64,000 bases of DNA from assembly GCA_000940995.1 (NCBI GenBank), contig CP005974.1:1364001-1428000 (forward strand). The letters are read 5' to 3'. The translations under genes and the position numbers were made by a program. Positions 17,690-26,604 of this stretch are shown here, piece by piece. The stretch's first letter is position 1, and every line of letters starts with the position of its first letter. Under the pieces are notes generated by a model. The model saw only the letters and a program-made list of their open reading frames with translations, did no database searches and was not told the origin of the DNA. The stretch is from Photobacterium gaetbulicola Gung47. GTDB taxonomy: Bacteria > Pseudomonadota > Gammaproteobacteria > Enterobacterales > Vibrionaceae.

Positions 17690-17724
17690 GCCCCCCGTAG
17701 TTTAAGCCTGCGGGGGGCTTTTTT
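17690..17724 (+). terminator. Terminator of ccp
   Basis: GCCCCCCG pairs with CGGGGGGC, extended by three inner pairs (one T-G), followed by six T residues. Confidence 0.9.
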
Positions 17725-17765
17725 GTTGAAAGCGGTTCGGTGAGGCTTGGGTTATTAGTGTCTAA

Positions 17766-18152
17766 TCACTCAACAGTTTCAAAGTAGAACCTGTATTCAC
17801 GTACCCCGTCTATCTGAATACCTTTTTCTCTTAACTCAAGATACTGCGGGAGCTTAATCGTTCTGTAATCCATAGCCTTCAGAGCAAGGATTATTCGTAG
17901 TTCATCCATTGAACGTGACTTAGCAGCAGAGCTGCAAGTACCACAGACAACATGAGCCTTTACCTTAAATCCAGCCTTATCAAGCCAGTTGAGCTCTTTA
18001 GGCTCCTTACGGTTGCCGCAGAAATAACAGCGGTAGTCTTGTTTTAATGCCGCCTGTTCCCGTAACGCTTTAGGGCTTAGTGATTTGTTTGCCGGGGTAG
18101 TGGTGTTTTTCTTACTATCACTGAACATAGAGAACTGAACGACATTAGACAT
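17766..18152 (-). CDS. Small zinc-ribbon protein, unknown function
   Basis: A 128-residue protein that I do not recognise. Its core has Cys-x2-Cys (CYFC) and, 24 residues later, Cys-x2-Cys preceded by a His (AHVVCGTC), which should bind one zinc and recalls HNH-nuclease or ribbon folds. No HNH catalytic His-Asn pattern is clear. The N-terminal 40 residues are Ser/Thr/Lys-rich and probably disordered. The C-terminus is a helix followed by strands (EYRFYFETVE). The ribosome site is weak (GAG). It is convergent with ccp and isolated from any operon. Base composition looks lower in GC than its neighbours, so it could be an acquired gene. Confidence 0.6.
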   Translation of the reverse strand: MSNVVQFSMFSDSKKNTTTPANKSLSPKALREQAALKQDYRCYFCGNRKEPKELNWLDKAGFKVKAHVVCGTCSSAAKSRSMDELRIILALKAMDYRTIKLPQYLELREKGIQIDGVREYRFYFETVE

Positions 18153-18309
18153 TTGGGTAACTCATATTAACCAGAGGGTATTTGTTTCGTTGACGGCATG
18201 TAGCTGAACATGATTGTCATGTGTATGGCTATCCTATTTCTTATGCCTCCGATGAGTCAAATTACCACTGTGTCTAAGCCCACATCGAGAGTTGTGAGGC
18301 GCCCATCGC

Positions 18310-19194
18310 CTACAACAAGGCTATCTGCGGGTCCGGCTCGGCCTTCGGCAGCTCGACATCCGGTAGCTTTGCGTCGACGGCTTTTTGCTGCAGCAGACGG
18401 TAGAGCCTTGTTGCCAGCTCTGGGGCGTGGTTGTTGTCCGGGGTGTGGATGAACAAATATGGCTCTTTTCCGTCGCGCAGCCACTGCGGCAGGCGGACCA
18501 GCCAGTTGGCAAAGAAGGCGTCGTTGCTGGCATCAATGGGATGGCCGATGAAACGGATCATCGGGCGGGCGGCCGTTGCGATAGCATGGGCCGGGACCTT
18601 GGGCTTCTTTTGGTGGGCGTCGATCACCGCCTCCGTCGTCGGGGGAGCGGCAAACACCGGGCGGCTGTCCATGATAATGCGGTTGGCGCCGTGCTCGATC
18701 AGCAATCGGTTGAGCTGCTTTTCTTCTTCCCCCTTGGCAAAGAAAGCCGGATGGCGCACCTCGACACCGACGGGGTAGCTGGCAGGCAGCCTTTGCAGAA
18801 ACTTTTCCAGAGCAGGCAGCGCGGCCGGACCGAACTGGGCTGGAAGCTGGACTTTCCATAACCCGATTTTGCCTTCGAGCGGGGCCATCGTGGTAAAGAA
18901 GTCGGCCAGTAGCTGATCGCAATGCACTAACTGGTTTTGGTGGGTAATGGCCTGGGGCAGCTTGAAGGTAAAGCGGAAATGATCGCCGGTTGCCTCGTGC
19001 CATTTCTTGACGGTCGGGCTCCCTGGGGTGGCATAGAAGGTGGTATTGCCTTCGACCGTGTGGAACACTTCGGCATACCTCGCCAACCTGTCGCCCGGTT
19101 TGCAACCACTGCCGTACACACTTTGCTGCCAGTGGTTGTGGGACCACATGGCAAGGCCGAGGCGAATGGGGAGGTTTGCGTAAGTTGAAGGCAT
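18310..19194 (-). CDS. yecE: DUF72 domain protein (YecE family)
   Basis: A 294-residue TIM-barrel-like protein of the DUF72/YecE family. Recognisable features are LPIRLGLAMWSHNHW at the start, the FHTVEGNTTFYATP motif, FRFTFKLPQAITH, and VGVEVRHPAFF. The biochemical function of the family is not established. In E. coli yecE also lies between aspS and cmoA, so synteny supports the call. Here it is divergent from aspS across 416 bases. It is proline- and lysine-rich at its C-terminal end. Confidence 0.9.
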   Translation of the reverse strand: MPSTYANLPIRLGLAMWSHNHWQQSVYGSGCKPGDRLARYAEVFHTVEGNTTFYATPGSPTVKKWHEATGDHFRFTFKLPQAITHQNQLVHCDQLLADFFTTMAPLEGKIGLWKVQLPAQFGPAALPALEKFLQRLPASYPVGVEVRHPAFFAKGEEEKQLNRLLIEHGANRIIMDSRPVFAAPPTTEAVIDAHQKKPKVPAHAIATAARPMIRFIGHPIDASNDAFFANWLVRLPQWLRDGKEPYLFIHTPDNNHAPELATRLYRLLQQKAVDAKLPDVELPKAEPDPQIALL

Positions 19195-19610
19195 GGCGAG
19201 GCTTCCAAACAGGGTTTACTGGTTATTGTGCTTAGGGTTTGAGTGCTAGGTCAATCTTTTAAGCCTCTGAAAAAGGATTTTTCCTTGATCTCATTGGGTA
19301 CTTTTTCCTAAAGTGGTATTTCGCTTTATTTCCCCAGCATGTTCAAAATACAAAGTGCTTGGCCAGAAGTTGGCTACCAGCTCAATGGTTCGCTGTTTAG
19401 GCGGATTGCCAATTAATTCTCGTGGATCATGTATGTTGAAGGCGCTTGGGTATATAATGCCTCGTTATTTTTGTCTCTCGGACAGACTGAGCGCGCTAGT
19501 TGCGTGATGTTTAACCAAAATGGCCGAGAAGGATTCAGTTTGTGTGTGGCCGACTGCTTTGGGCACAGCCATACGCACAGGAAAGTTAGTAAACAGATCG
19601 GGAATTTCAT
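19195..19610 (+). promoter_or_regulatory. Divergent yecE / aspS intergenic region with probable aspS promoter
   Basis: 416 bases without a gene. A TATAAT at 19453-19458 is the best -10 for aspS; its -35 is poor. The sequence leading into it (19436-19454) resembles the terminal repeat of the element at 30742-31006 (see findings). The leader to the aspS ATG would be about 146 bases. Confidence 0.45.
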
Positions 19611-21392
19611 ATGCGCACCCAATATTGTGGTCACCTGAACAAGTCCCTAGCAGGGCAAACAGTAGAGTTATGCGGCTGGGTTAACCGTCGCCGTGATTTA
19701 GGCGGTCTTATCTTCATTGATATGCGAGATCGTGAAGGTATTGTTCAGGTTGTTGTTGATCCGGATATGAAAGATGTATTCGAGATCGCTAACCAACTGC
19801 GCAACGAATTCTGTATTCGCCTAACTGGTGAAGTACGCGTACGTCCTGAGAGCCAAGTCAACAAAGACATGGCGACCGGTGAAGTGGAAATCCTGGCGAC
19901 AGGCCTTGAGATCATCAACCGCTCTGACGTTCTACCGCTAGACTTCAACCAGAAGAACACTGAAGAGCAGCGCCTTAAGTACCGTTACCTAGACCTTCGT
20001 CGTCCAGAAATGAGCGACCGCATCAAGCTGCGTGCGAAAGCATCGAGCTTTGTTCGCCGCTTCCTAGACAGCAACGACTTCCTGGATATCGAAACACCAG
20101 TACTGACTAAAGCGACACCAGAAGGTGCTCGTGACTACTTGGTACCGAGCCGTGTTCACAAAGGTAGCTTCTATGCTCTGCCTCAGTCTCCACAGTTGTT
20201 CAAGCAGCTGCTGATGATGTCTGGCTTCGATCGCTACTACCAGATCGTGAAGTGTTTCCGTGACGAAGACCTACGTGCTGACCGTCAGCCAGAATTCACC
20301 CAGATCGATATCGAAACCTCATTCATGTCTGCCGAGCAGGTACGTGGCGTGACTGAGCGCATGATCACTGAAATGTGGCAAGAGCTTCTAAACGTCGATC
20401 TTGGCACGTTCCCAATCATGCCATTCGAAGAAGCAATGCGCCGTTACGGCTCTGATAAGCCAGACCTACGTAACCCGCTTGAGCTAGTTGACGTGGCTGA
20501 CATCCTGAAAGATGTTGATTTCAAAGTGTTCTCAGGCCCAGCCAACGACGAGAAAGGCCGTGTGGCAGTGATCCGCGTGCCGGGTGGCGCACAGCTAACG
20601 CGTAAGCAAATCGACGAGTACACCAAGTTTGTTGGTATCTACGGTGCGAAAGGCTTGGCATGGATGAAGGTGAACGACCGCGAAGCGGGCTTCGAGGGTG
20701 TTCAGTCTCCAGTGGCAAAGTTCCTGAACGAAGAAGTCGTTGCCAAGCTGCTTGACCGTACTCAGGCTGAGTCTGGTGATATCATCCTGTTCGGCGCAGA
20801 CAAGAAGCGTGTTGTTGAAGAAGCAATGGGCGCACTTCGTTTGAAGCTGGGTACGGATCTTGAGTTGACTGATACTAAGGCTTGGGCACCGCTATGGGTT
20901 GTCGACTTCCCAATGTTCGAGGAAGACGACGAAGGTAACCTGCACGCGATGCACCACCCATTCACCTCTCCACTGGGCGTGAGCCCAGCAGAGTTGAAGG
21001 CGAACCCAGCGGCAACAAACTCCAACGCCTACGACATGGTTATCAACGGCTACGAAGTGGGCGGTGGTTCTGTGCGTATCCACAACGCTGAGATGCAGTC
21101 TGCGGTATTCGATATCCTAGGTATCGATGCCGATGAGCAGAAGCTGAAGTTCGGTTTCCTACTAGATGCTCTGAAGTTCGGTACGCCACCGCACGCGGGT
21201 CTGGCGTTCGGCCTTGACCGCTTGGTGATGCTACTTTGCGGTACGGAAAACATCCGTGACGTGATTGCCTTCCCGAAAACAACGGCGGCAGCGTGTCTAC
21301 TGACAGACGCACCGAGCCTGGCTAACCCAGCCGCGCTAGAAGAGCTGGCGATTGCGGTCAACTTGGCGAAAGAAAGCGCCGAGCAAGAGTAA
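19611..21392 (+). CDS. aspS: Aspartyl-tRNA synthetase
   Basis: Charges tRNA-Asp (class IIb, cytoplasmic dimer). The 593-residue protein begins MRTQYCGHLN and has an OB-fold anticodon-binding domain (about 1-110, with VELCGWVNRRRDLGG). The class II catalytic domain carries motif 2 (KCFRDEDLRADRQPEFTQ) and motif 3 (AGLAFGLDRLVML). The bacterial GAD insertion domain lies between about 290 and 420. Codon use is strongly biased, as in other highly expressed genes. A hairpin terminator follows, then yebC-ruvC. Confidence 0.98.
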   Translation: MRTQYCGHLNKSLAGQTVELCGWVNRRRDLGGLIFIDMRDREGIVQVVVDPDMKDVFEIANQLRNEFCIRLTGEVRVRPESQVNKDMATGEVEILATGLEIINRSDVLPLDFNQKNTEEQRLKYRYLDLRRPEMSDRIKLRAKASSFVRRFLDSNDFLDIETPVLTKATPEGARDYLVPSRVHKGSFYALPQSPQLFKQLLMMSGFDRYYQIVKCFRDEDLRADRQPEFTQIDIETSFMSAEQVRGVTERMITEMWQELLNVDLGTFPIMPFEEAMRRYGSDKPDLRNPLELVDVADILKDVDFKVFSGPANDEKGRVAVIRVPGGAQLTRKQIDEYTKFVGIYGAKGLAWMKVNDREAGFEGVQSPVAKFLNEEVVAKLLDRTQAESGDIILFGADKKRVVEEAMGALRLKLGTDLELTDTKAWAPLWVVDFPMFEEDDEGNLHAMHHPFTSPLGVSPAELKANPAATNSNAYDMVINGYEVGGGSVRIHNAEMQSAVFDILGIDADEQKLKFGFLLDALKFGTPPHAGLAFGLDRLVMLLCGTENIRDVIAFPKTTAAACLLTDAPSLANPAALEELAIAVNLAKESAEQE

Positions 21393-21408
21393 GCAACAAC
21401 CTTGATTA

Positions 21409-21437
21409 AGACTGGCCGAAAGGCCAGTCTTTGTTTT
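21409..21437 (+). terminator. Terminator of aspS
   Basis: AGACTGGCC / GGCCAGTCT with a GAAA loop, followed by TTGTTTT. Confidence 0.88.
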
Positions 21438-21594
21438 AGGGGTACAAAAGCCATAGGATAGAAATAGTGCTATGGTGCTCAGAGATTTAAAGCCAGCCTT
21501 AATTTCCAAGCCGGTCCCGGTACTTAATCAATAAAAACTAGGTTGGTCATTTGTGGAACTTCGCCAGTTGGCGAGCAATAAATGGGAGTGTGAT

Positions 21595-22338
21595 ATGGCA
21601 GGTCATAGTAAATGGGCCAACATTAAACACCGTAAGGCGGCACAGGATGCCAAGCGCGGTAAAATTTTCACCAAGCTGATCCGCGAGATCGTGGTTGCGG
21701 CCAAAGAAGGTGGCCCTGAGGCTGATAATAATCCGCGATTGCGCGCAGCGGTAGACAAGGCACTGTCGAACAACATGACGCGTGATACGGTCAACCGCGC
21801 GATCAGCCGCGGTGCAGGCGGTGAAGGCGATGACAATATGGAAACCGTGATCTATGAAGGTTACGGTCCGGGTGGTACGGCGGTCATGGTTGAGTGTATG
21901 ACCGACAACCGCAACCGTACCGTATCGGGTGTGCGTCACGCGTTCTCGAAGGCTGGCGGTAACCTGGGGACCGACGGTAGCGTCAACTACCTGTTCGATA
22001 AGAAAGGGGTTATCTCATACGCAGCGGGCCTGGATGAAGATGCTGTGATGGAAGCGGCACTGGAAGGCGGTGCTGATGATGTCGAAACCAACGATGACGG
22101 TTCTATCGACGTCTACACCACGCCAGCTGATTTTGGTCCGGTAAAAGATGCTCTGGATGGAGCTGGTTTTGAAGCCCAGAACGCCGAGGTGACTTTGGTG
22201 CCATCGACCAAGGCGGACTTGGACGCCGATACTGCGCCTAAGCTGCTTCGCCTGATCGATGCGCTGGAAGATCTGGATGATGTCCAAGAAGTGTATCACA
22301 ATGGCGATATCTCGGATGAGGTTGCGGCGCAGCTGTAA
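21595..22338 (+). CDS. yebC: YebC/PmpR-family protein
   Basis: A 247-residue cytoplasmic protein of the YebC family (E. coli 246). It starts with the hallmark MAGHSKWANIKHRKAAQDAK and contains ALSNNMTRDTVNRAI and YEGYGPGG. The family has been described as transcriptional regulators (PmpR) and more recently as translation factors that help ribosomes at difficult sequences; which applies here is unknown. I set the start at ATG 21595 because GGGAG lies 6 bases upstream; longer readings add 14 residues that family members lack. ruvC begins 12 bases after its stop, so the two form a yebC-ruvC unit as in E. coli. Confidence 0.95.
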   Translation: MAGHSKWANIKHRKAAQDAKRGKIFTKLIREIVVAAKEGGPEADNNPRLRAAVDKALSNNMTRDTVNRAISRGAGGEGDDNMETVIYEGYGPGGTAVMVECMTDNRNRTVSGVRHAFSKAGGNLGTDGSVNYLFDKKGVISYAAGLDEDAVMEAALEGGADDVETNDDGSIDVYTTPADFGPVKDALDGAGFEAQNAEVTLVPSTKADLDADTAPKLLRLIDALEDLDDVQEVYHNGDISDEVAAQL

Positions 22339-22350
22339 CGCTTAAAGAGT

Positions 22351-22872
22351 ATGTCTATTATTTTAGGGATCGACCCCGGTTCGAGGATCACCGGCTATGG
22401 CGTGATCCGCCAAGTCGGGCGGCATCTTGAATACCTCGGCAGTGGCTGTATTCGTACGTCTGTCGAGGATATCCCAGGCCGTCTCAAGCAAATCTATGCC
22501 GGCGTGAGCGAGGTGATCACGCAGTTTCAGCCCGATGTCTTTGCTATCGAGGAAGTGTTCATGGGCAAGAACGCCAGCTCGGCGCTGAAACTGGGCCAAG
22601 CCCGAGGCAGTGCCATTGTGGCGGCGGTGAATGCCGATTTGCCGGTCAATGAATACGCCGCGCGTCTAATTAAGCAGGCTGTGGTGGGAACCGGCGGGGC
22701 TGATAAAGCGCAGGTGCAGCATATGGTATGCTCGGTGCTAAAGCTTCCGGGCAAACCGCAGGCCGATGCGGCCGATGCCTTGGCGGTGGCGATTTGCCAT
22801 GCCCATACCCATAAAACACTGGTGGCGATGGCGGGGCAAGCCCGCGGGGCACGGCGGGGCCGATATCGATAA
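22351..22872 (+). CDS. ruvC: Holliday junction endonuclease RuvC
   Basis: Cleaves four-way DNA junctions as a dimer together with RuvAB. The 173 residues equal E. coli RuvC. The acidic catalytic residues of the RNase-H fold are in IILGIDPGSR (Asp7), FAIEEVFMGKN (Glu) and the late ADAADALAVAICH. It is transcribed with yebC and ends at its own terminator. Unusually, ruvA is not next: a chemoreceptor gene separates ruvC from ruvAB. Confidence 0.97.
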   Translation: MSIILGIDPGSRITGYGVIRQVGRHLEYLGSGCIRTSVEDIPGRLKQIYAGVSEVITQFQPDVFAIEEVFMGKNASSALKLGQARGSAIVAAVNADLPVNEYAARLIKQAVVGTGGADKAQVQHMVCSVLKLPGKPQADAADALAVAICHAHTHKTLVAMAGQARGARRGRYR

Positions 22873-22932
22873 CTGCCTTTAATACAAAGTATTATATCGT
22901 TACAAAGATATATGCGTAATGAGTGTTTGATC

Positions 22933-22959
22933 AAAAAAGCAGCCTTTGGCTGCTTTTTT
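22933..22959 (+). terminator. Terminator of yebC-ruvC
   Basis: A 12-bp stem (six A residues then GCAGCC / GGCTGC then six T residues) with a TTT loop. Confidence 0.93.
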
Positions 22960-23087
22960 GTTTTGTTACGACAATGTTTGATGGCTATATTGGTCGGAGG
23001 TCATATGACCCTGTGATGGTGATCTCTGCAGATCAGCCCCAACGATATCTGACAATAATAACCGAGACAGAATAAGGAACGGATTCC

Positions 23088-24551
23088 ATGACGCCTTTGG
23101 CACTCTGGCGGGCACTGTTTATGCCGACAACTGCAAGTTGGCAGGGCGATGATGCGCGCTATGTCGATACCTTCTTGTTTTTTACCTTAACCTCTTTTTT
23201 CGTCGGGATTTATAGCCTGTTCAAGTGGTACGAGCATGGCCACAGCGCCTTGGTGATGACCTCGGTGTTGCTGGTATCCTTCGAATGCCTCGCCGGCGTG
23301 ATCTTCCGTTTCAGCCGGCAACCGGTCATTGCCCTGAATGTTGGCTTTCTCGGGATGGTGATCCATGCGGTTAATATTATTTACCAAACGGGCGGTATCG
23401 TGGAATCGACCCAGGCGTTCTGGTCGCCCTTGCTGATTGTCGCCTTTTATTTGTCGGCAAGGCTGCTGATGGCAACCGCATGGTCACTGCTGGTGGTTGT
23501 GGTCTCCGGCTGGATGGTCAATAGTCACTTGTCGGGCCGGGTATTCCCGAATGTCGAATTGAGCTCAACTTCCCAGATGATTGAAACCTGGTCCGGCTTC
23601 CTATTGCCTCTGGTGGTCATTGTGATTGCCCAGGCTTGGGCATCGCGCCAGCGGCATCAGGCTATCGCGCAGGCAGAAACCGCGCACAAATCGAGCGAGG
23701 CGATTGCCGAGCAGGCCAAGCAAGGGGCCAGCCAGCTGGCTGAAGTGCTGGATAAAGCCAGTGGTAATGCCGAATCACTGACCCAGGTATCGAACGTGAT
23801 TGAACAGCAGTCATCCGAGCTTCACCACCAGGTGGGGACACTGAACGTAAATTGCGAGTCGCAAGCCAGCGCCGCTGAGCAAATGAGCGAGCAGGTCAAG
23901 CACCTCACTCAGGGTATGGAAGCGTCCGATCAGTTTGTGACTGAGCTTAAACAGCGCAGCGATATTATCTACCGCCAGGCTGAGACTAGCTCTGAGTCTC
24001 TCCAGGCTTCGAAGGAAGCGATCGCCCGTATCCTTAGCAGTAATGATGAAATCATGTCGGTGGCCGATGTGATCACGTCCGTGGCCGAGCAAACGAATTT
24101 GCTGGCGCTCAATGCGGCGATAGAAGCGGCTCGGGCTGGCGAGCAGGGGCGGGGATTTGCCGTTGTTGCCGATCAGGTGCGCGAGCTGTCTGCCAAGAGT
24201 AATAGCTCGGCGGTGGACATCCGTGCTTTGCTAGAGCGCAGCCGGCGCGAGGTATCGCAGGGGCAGGCGGTTATTGAGAGCAGCACGGCGGAGCTTAGCG
24301 GGATCATTGAGCAGGTCAGCAGCGTGTCGGGCGATGTCACCCAGCTGGCTGACACCATCAGCCTGCAGGTGGAAGCGCTCAGGGAGCTGACCTGTGCCAG
24401 CCAGGCCGTGGCCAGCAGCGTGGTGGAAACCAACCAGGTATCCGATGCCGTGGCCTCACAGGGGGCATTGTTGGCTGAACAGGTCGAGCGGCTAAATACC
24501 CTGGCCGAGAGTCTTAACCAGGTAGTGGGCATGCGCCAGCAACGTGCATAG
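23088..24551 (+). CDS. Methyl-accepting chemotaxis protein, six-helix type without periplasmic sensor domain
   Basis: A chemoreceptor of 487 residues. The N-terminal part has about six closely spaced membrane helices (around 27-44, 55-72, 80-97, 110-124, 127-143, 168-185) with no sizeable periplasmic ligand domain, and no HAMP domain is evident. The cytoplasmic part is a long coiled coil with the invariant hairpin tip VAEQTNLLALNAAIEAARAG (about 330-349) that contacts CheA and CheW. There is no C-terminal CheR-docking pentapeptide. A membrane-embedded sensor domain suggests detection of a membrane-linked signal such as energy state or a hydrophobic ligand; this is inference. It sits between the ruvC terminator and ruvA. 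Confidence 0.9.
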   Translation: MTPLALWRALFMPTTASWQGDDARYVDTFLFFTLTSFFVGIYSLFKWYEHGHSALVMTSVLLVSFECLAGVIFRFSRQPVIALNVGFLGMVIHAVNIIYQTGGIVESTQAFWSPLLIVAFYLSARLLMATAWSLLVVVVSGWMVNSHLSGRVFPNVELSSTSQMIETWSGFLLPLVVIVIAQAWASRQRHQAIAQAETAHKSSEAIAEQAKQGASQLAEVLDKASGNAESLTQVSNVIEQQSSELHHQVGTLNVNCESQASAAEQMSEQVKHLTQGMEASDQFVTELKQRSDIIYRQAETSSESLQASKEAIARILSSNDEIMSVADVITSVAEQTNLLALNAAIEAARAGEQGRGFAVVADQVRELSAKSNSSAVDIRALLERSRREVSQGQAVIESSTAELSGIIEQVSSVSGDVTQLADTISLQVEALRELTCASQAVASSVVETNQVSDAVASQGALLAEQVERLNTLAESLNQVVGMRQQRA

Positions 24552-24582
24552 CCTTGGGGGCGGGCAGTCAGCAGGAATGAAA

Positions 24583-24610
24583 AAAGAGCTGGATATACAT
24601 CCAGCTCTTT
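24583..24610 (+). terminator. Possible terminator after the chemoreceptor gene
   Basis: A perfect 10-bp stem (AAAGAGCTGG / CCAGCTCTTT). The T-run is short on the plus strand but six bases long on the minus strand. It lies only 46 bases before the ruvA start, so a ruvAB promoter would have to overlap or follow it. Confidence 0.55.
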
Positions 24611-24655
24611 ACTATCCTAGAGCCAATTTTGTGGATTGAGAAAAGAGATCTTGCT

Positions 24656-25279
24656 GTGATTGGCCGACTACGTGGAATCATCATTGAAAAACAACCACCT
24701 GAGGTATTGCTTGAGGTGAACGGCATGGGCTATGAGGTCCAGATGCCGATGAGCTGCTTTTATGAATTGCCGGAAGTTGGTCAGGAAGCCATTATCTCGA
24801 CCCATTTCGTAGTGCGTGAAGATGCGCAGTTGCTGTATGGCTTCAACAAAAAAAGCGAGCGCGACCTGTTCCGCGAGGTGATCAAGGCCAATGGTGTGGG
24901 TCCTAAGCTTGGCCTCGCTATCCTATCGGCGATGACAGCCAGCCAGTTTGTTCTCAGCGTTGAAAACGAAGATGTGACGACACTGGTGAAAATTCCGGGC
25001 GTCGGCAAGAAGACGGCCGAGCGCTTGGTGGTCGAAATGAAAGACCGCCTCAAGGGGTGGGGTGAGGGCGATCTGTTTACCCCGGCACTTGATACTGCGG
25101 CATCGAATGCGCCAGTACAGGATACGGCCTCGCAGGCCCGTGCCGAAGACGAAGCGGTCAGCGCCCTGGTCGCCCTTGGCTACAAGCCGCAGCAAGCCTC
25201 GAAGGTGGTGGCCCAGGTGGCCCAGCCGGAGATGACCAGCGAAGCCATTATCCGCGACGCGCTGCGCTCGATGGTTTAA
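24656..25279 (+). CDS. ruvA: Holliday junction branch-migration protein RuvA
   Basis: Binds four-way junctions as a tetramer and loads RuvB. The 207-residue protein starts with the family signature (M/V)IGRLRGIIIEKQPP. It has the helix-hairpin-helix motifs NGVGPKLGLAIL and IPGVGKKTAERLV and the C-terminal RuvB-binding domain (SALVALGYKPQQASKVV). The start is a GTG at 24656: it aligns exactly with the E. coli start, and AAGAGA lies upstream. A longer in-frame TTG start is not supported. ruvB follows after 37 bases in the same transcript. Confidence 0.96.
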   Translation: MIGRLRGIIIEKQPPEVLLEVNGMGYEVQMPMSCFYELPEVGQEAIISTHFVVREDAQLLYGFNKKSERDLFREVIKANGVGPKLGLAILSAMTASQFVLSVENEDVTTLVKIPGVGKKTAERLVVEMKDRLKGWGEGDLFTPALDTAASNAPVQDTASQARAEDEAVSALVALGYKPQQASKVVAQVAQPEMTSEAIIRDALRSMV

Positions 25280-25316
25280 GGCTGTTTTTATTGATGTTGA
25301 ATGTAGGTAAGGCTCG

Positions 25317-26333
25317 ATGATAGAAGCAGACAGACTGGTCGCCAGTGATTACCCGACAACGCGCGAAGAGGACATTATCGATCGCGCAATCCGCCCTAAG
25401 CTGCTCGAAGACTACAAGGGCCAGGACCATGTCCGGGATCAGATGGAGATCTTCATTAAAGCGGCCAAGCTGCGAGATGAAGCCTTGGATCACTTGCTGA
25501 TTTTCGGTCCGCCGGGATTGGGGAAGACCACCCTGGCTAACATCGTTGCCAACGAGATGGGCGTGAGCATCCGCACCACGTCGGGACCGGTATTGGAAAA
25601 AGCCGGTGATTTGGCGGCGCTGCTGACCAACCTGGAAGAAAATGATGTACTGTTCATCGATGAGATCCACCGTCTTAGCCCACAGGTCGAGGAGGTGCTG
25701 TATCCGGCGATGGAGGACTACCAGCTGGATATCATGATCGGAGAAGGCCCGGCAGCACGCTCTATCAAGATTGACCTGCCGCCTTTTACCCTGATTGGTG
25801 CGACGACCCGGGCAGGTTCGTTGACCTCACCGCTGCGTGACCGTTTTGGTATTACCCAACGCCTTGAATACTACAAGGTGGAAGATCTTAAGGGGATTGT
25901 CCAGCGCAGTGCAAACTGTCTTGACCTCTCAATGGAAGAAGCGGGGGCTTTGGAAGTGGCGATGCGCGCCCGTGGTACACCGCGTATTGCCAACCGCCTG
26001 CTACGCCGAGTACGTGACTTTGCCGAAGTAAAAGGCAATGGTCATATCTGCCCAGATGTGGCAGCCAAAGCCTTGGATATGCTGGATGTCGACAGCAGTG
26101 GTTTTGACTATATGGACCGCAAATTGCTGATGGCAATCATCGACAAGTTCATGGGCGGGCCAGTTGGCCTCGATAACCTTGCCGCGGCAATTGGTGAAGA
26201 GCGCGACACTATCGAAGATGTGCTTGAGCCATACCTTATCCAGCAGGGTTTCCTGCAGCGTACCCCGCGTGGTCGTATTGCCACCCACCGCGCTTACCTG
26301 CATTTTGGGTTTGATGTGCCTGAGAGTAAATAA
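25317..26333 (+). CDS. ruvB: Holliday junction ATP-dependent helicase RuvB
   Basis: The AAA+ motor that drives branch migration with RuvA. At 338 residues it is close to E. coli RuvB (336). Walker A is GPPGLGKTTLAN, Walker B is VLFIDEIHRL, sensor 1 is in TLIGATTRAG, and the arginine finger is in SPLRDRFG. The C-terminal winged helix ends with LQRTPRGRIATHRAY. A GGTAAGG ribosome site precedes the ATG. It is the last gene of ruvAB and is followed by a strong two-way terminator. Confidence 0.98.
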   Translation: MIEADRLVASDYPTTREEDIIDRAIRPKLLEDYKGQDHVRDQMEIFIKAAKLRDEALDHLLIFGPPGLGKTTLANIVANEMGVSIRTTSGPVLEKAGDLAALLTNLEENDVLFIDEIHRLSPQVEEVLYPAMEDYQLDIMIGEGPAARSIKIDLPPFTLIGATTRAGSLTSPLRDRFGITQRLEYYKVEDLKGIVQRSANCLDLSMEEAGALEVAMRARGTPRIANRLLRRVRDFAEVKGNGHICPDVAAKALDMLDVDSSGFDYMDRKLLMAIIDKFMGGPVGLDNLAAAIGEERDTIEDVLEPYLIQQGFLQRTPRGRIATHRAYLHFGFDVPESK

Positions 26334-26352
26334 GCACTGACCATAATGCTTG

Positions 26353-26392
26353 AAAACAAAAAACGAGGCCTTATGGCCTCGTTTTTGTTTTT
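26353..26392. terminator. Bidirectional terminator at the end of ruvAB
   Basis: CGAGGCC / GGCCTCG with a TTAT loop, flanked by AAAACAAAAAA and TTTTTGTTTTT. It should also stop the proposed minus-strand small RNA. Confidence 0.92.
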
Positions 26393-26529
26393 ATCGCCTA
26401 GCACAACGATTTTTGTTTTATGGCTGTGTCTTTCGTTACATCTCCGTGACATCTCGAATCGAAATCACAGAAAGAAAATCCGGTCCATTTCACAGCCGGT
26501 AGAGCGCCTGCTTGCTTTGTGAGCGGTTT

Positions 26530-26604
26530 TTAGCAGTTGCTTTTGTACATTTCCGCAAAGCTTGGTTGGTAAAGCGCAATGATTTTTTCAAAAATACGAG
26601 CCAT
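26530..26604 (-). CDS. Putative 24-residue small protein
   Basis: The ATG at 26604 is preceded by GAGGAAG at a good distance. The peptide starts MARIFEKIIALYQPSF and ends in MYKSNC before TAA. It could form one amphipathic helix with basic and aromatic residues. It has no signal peptide and is too hydrophilic for a membrane helix. It lies in the folded transcript described for 26353-26702. I do not recognise a homologue with certainty. Evidence for coding is the ribosome site, sensible composition and a promoter-like sequence upstream; conservation has not been checked. Confidence 0.45.
   Translation of the reverse strand: MARIFEKIIALYQPSFAEMYKSNC

Noticed and set aside
21553..21594. 14-residue N-terminal extension of YebC
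   Set aside because: Family members start at MAGHSKWANIKH, and GGGAG lies correctly before that ATG.
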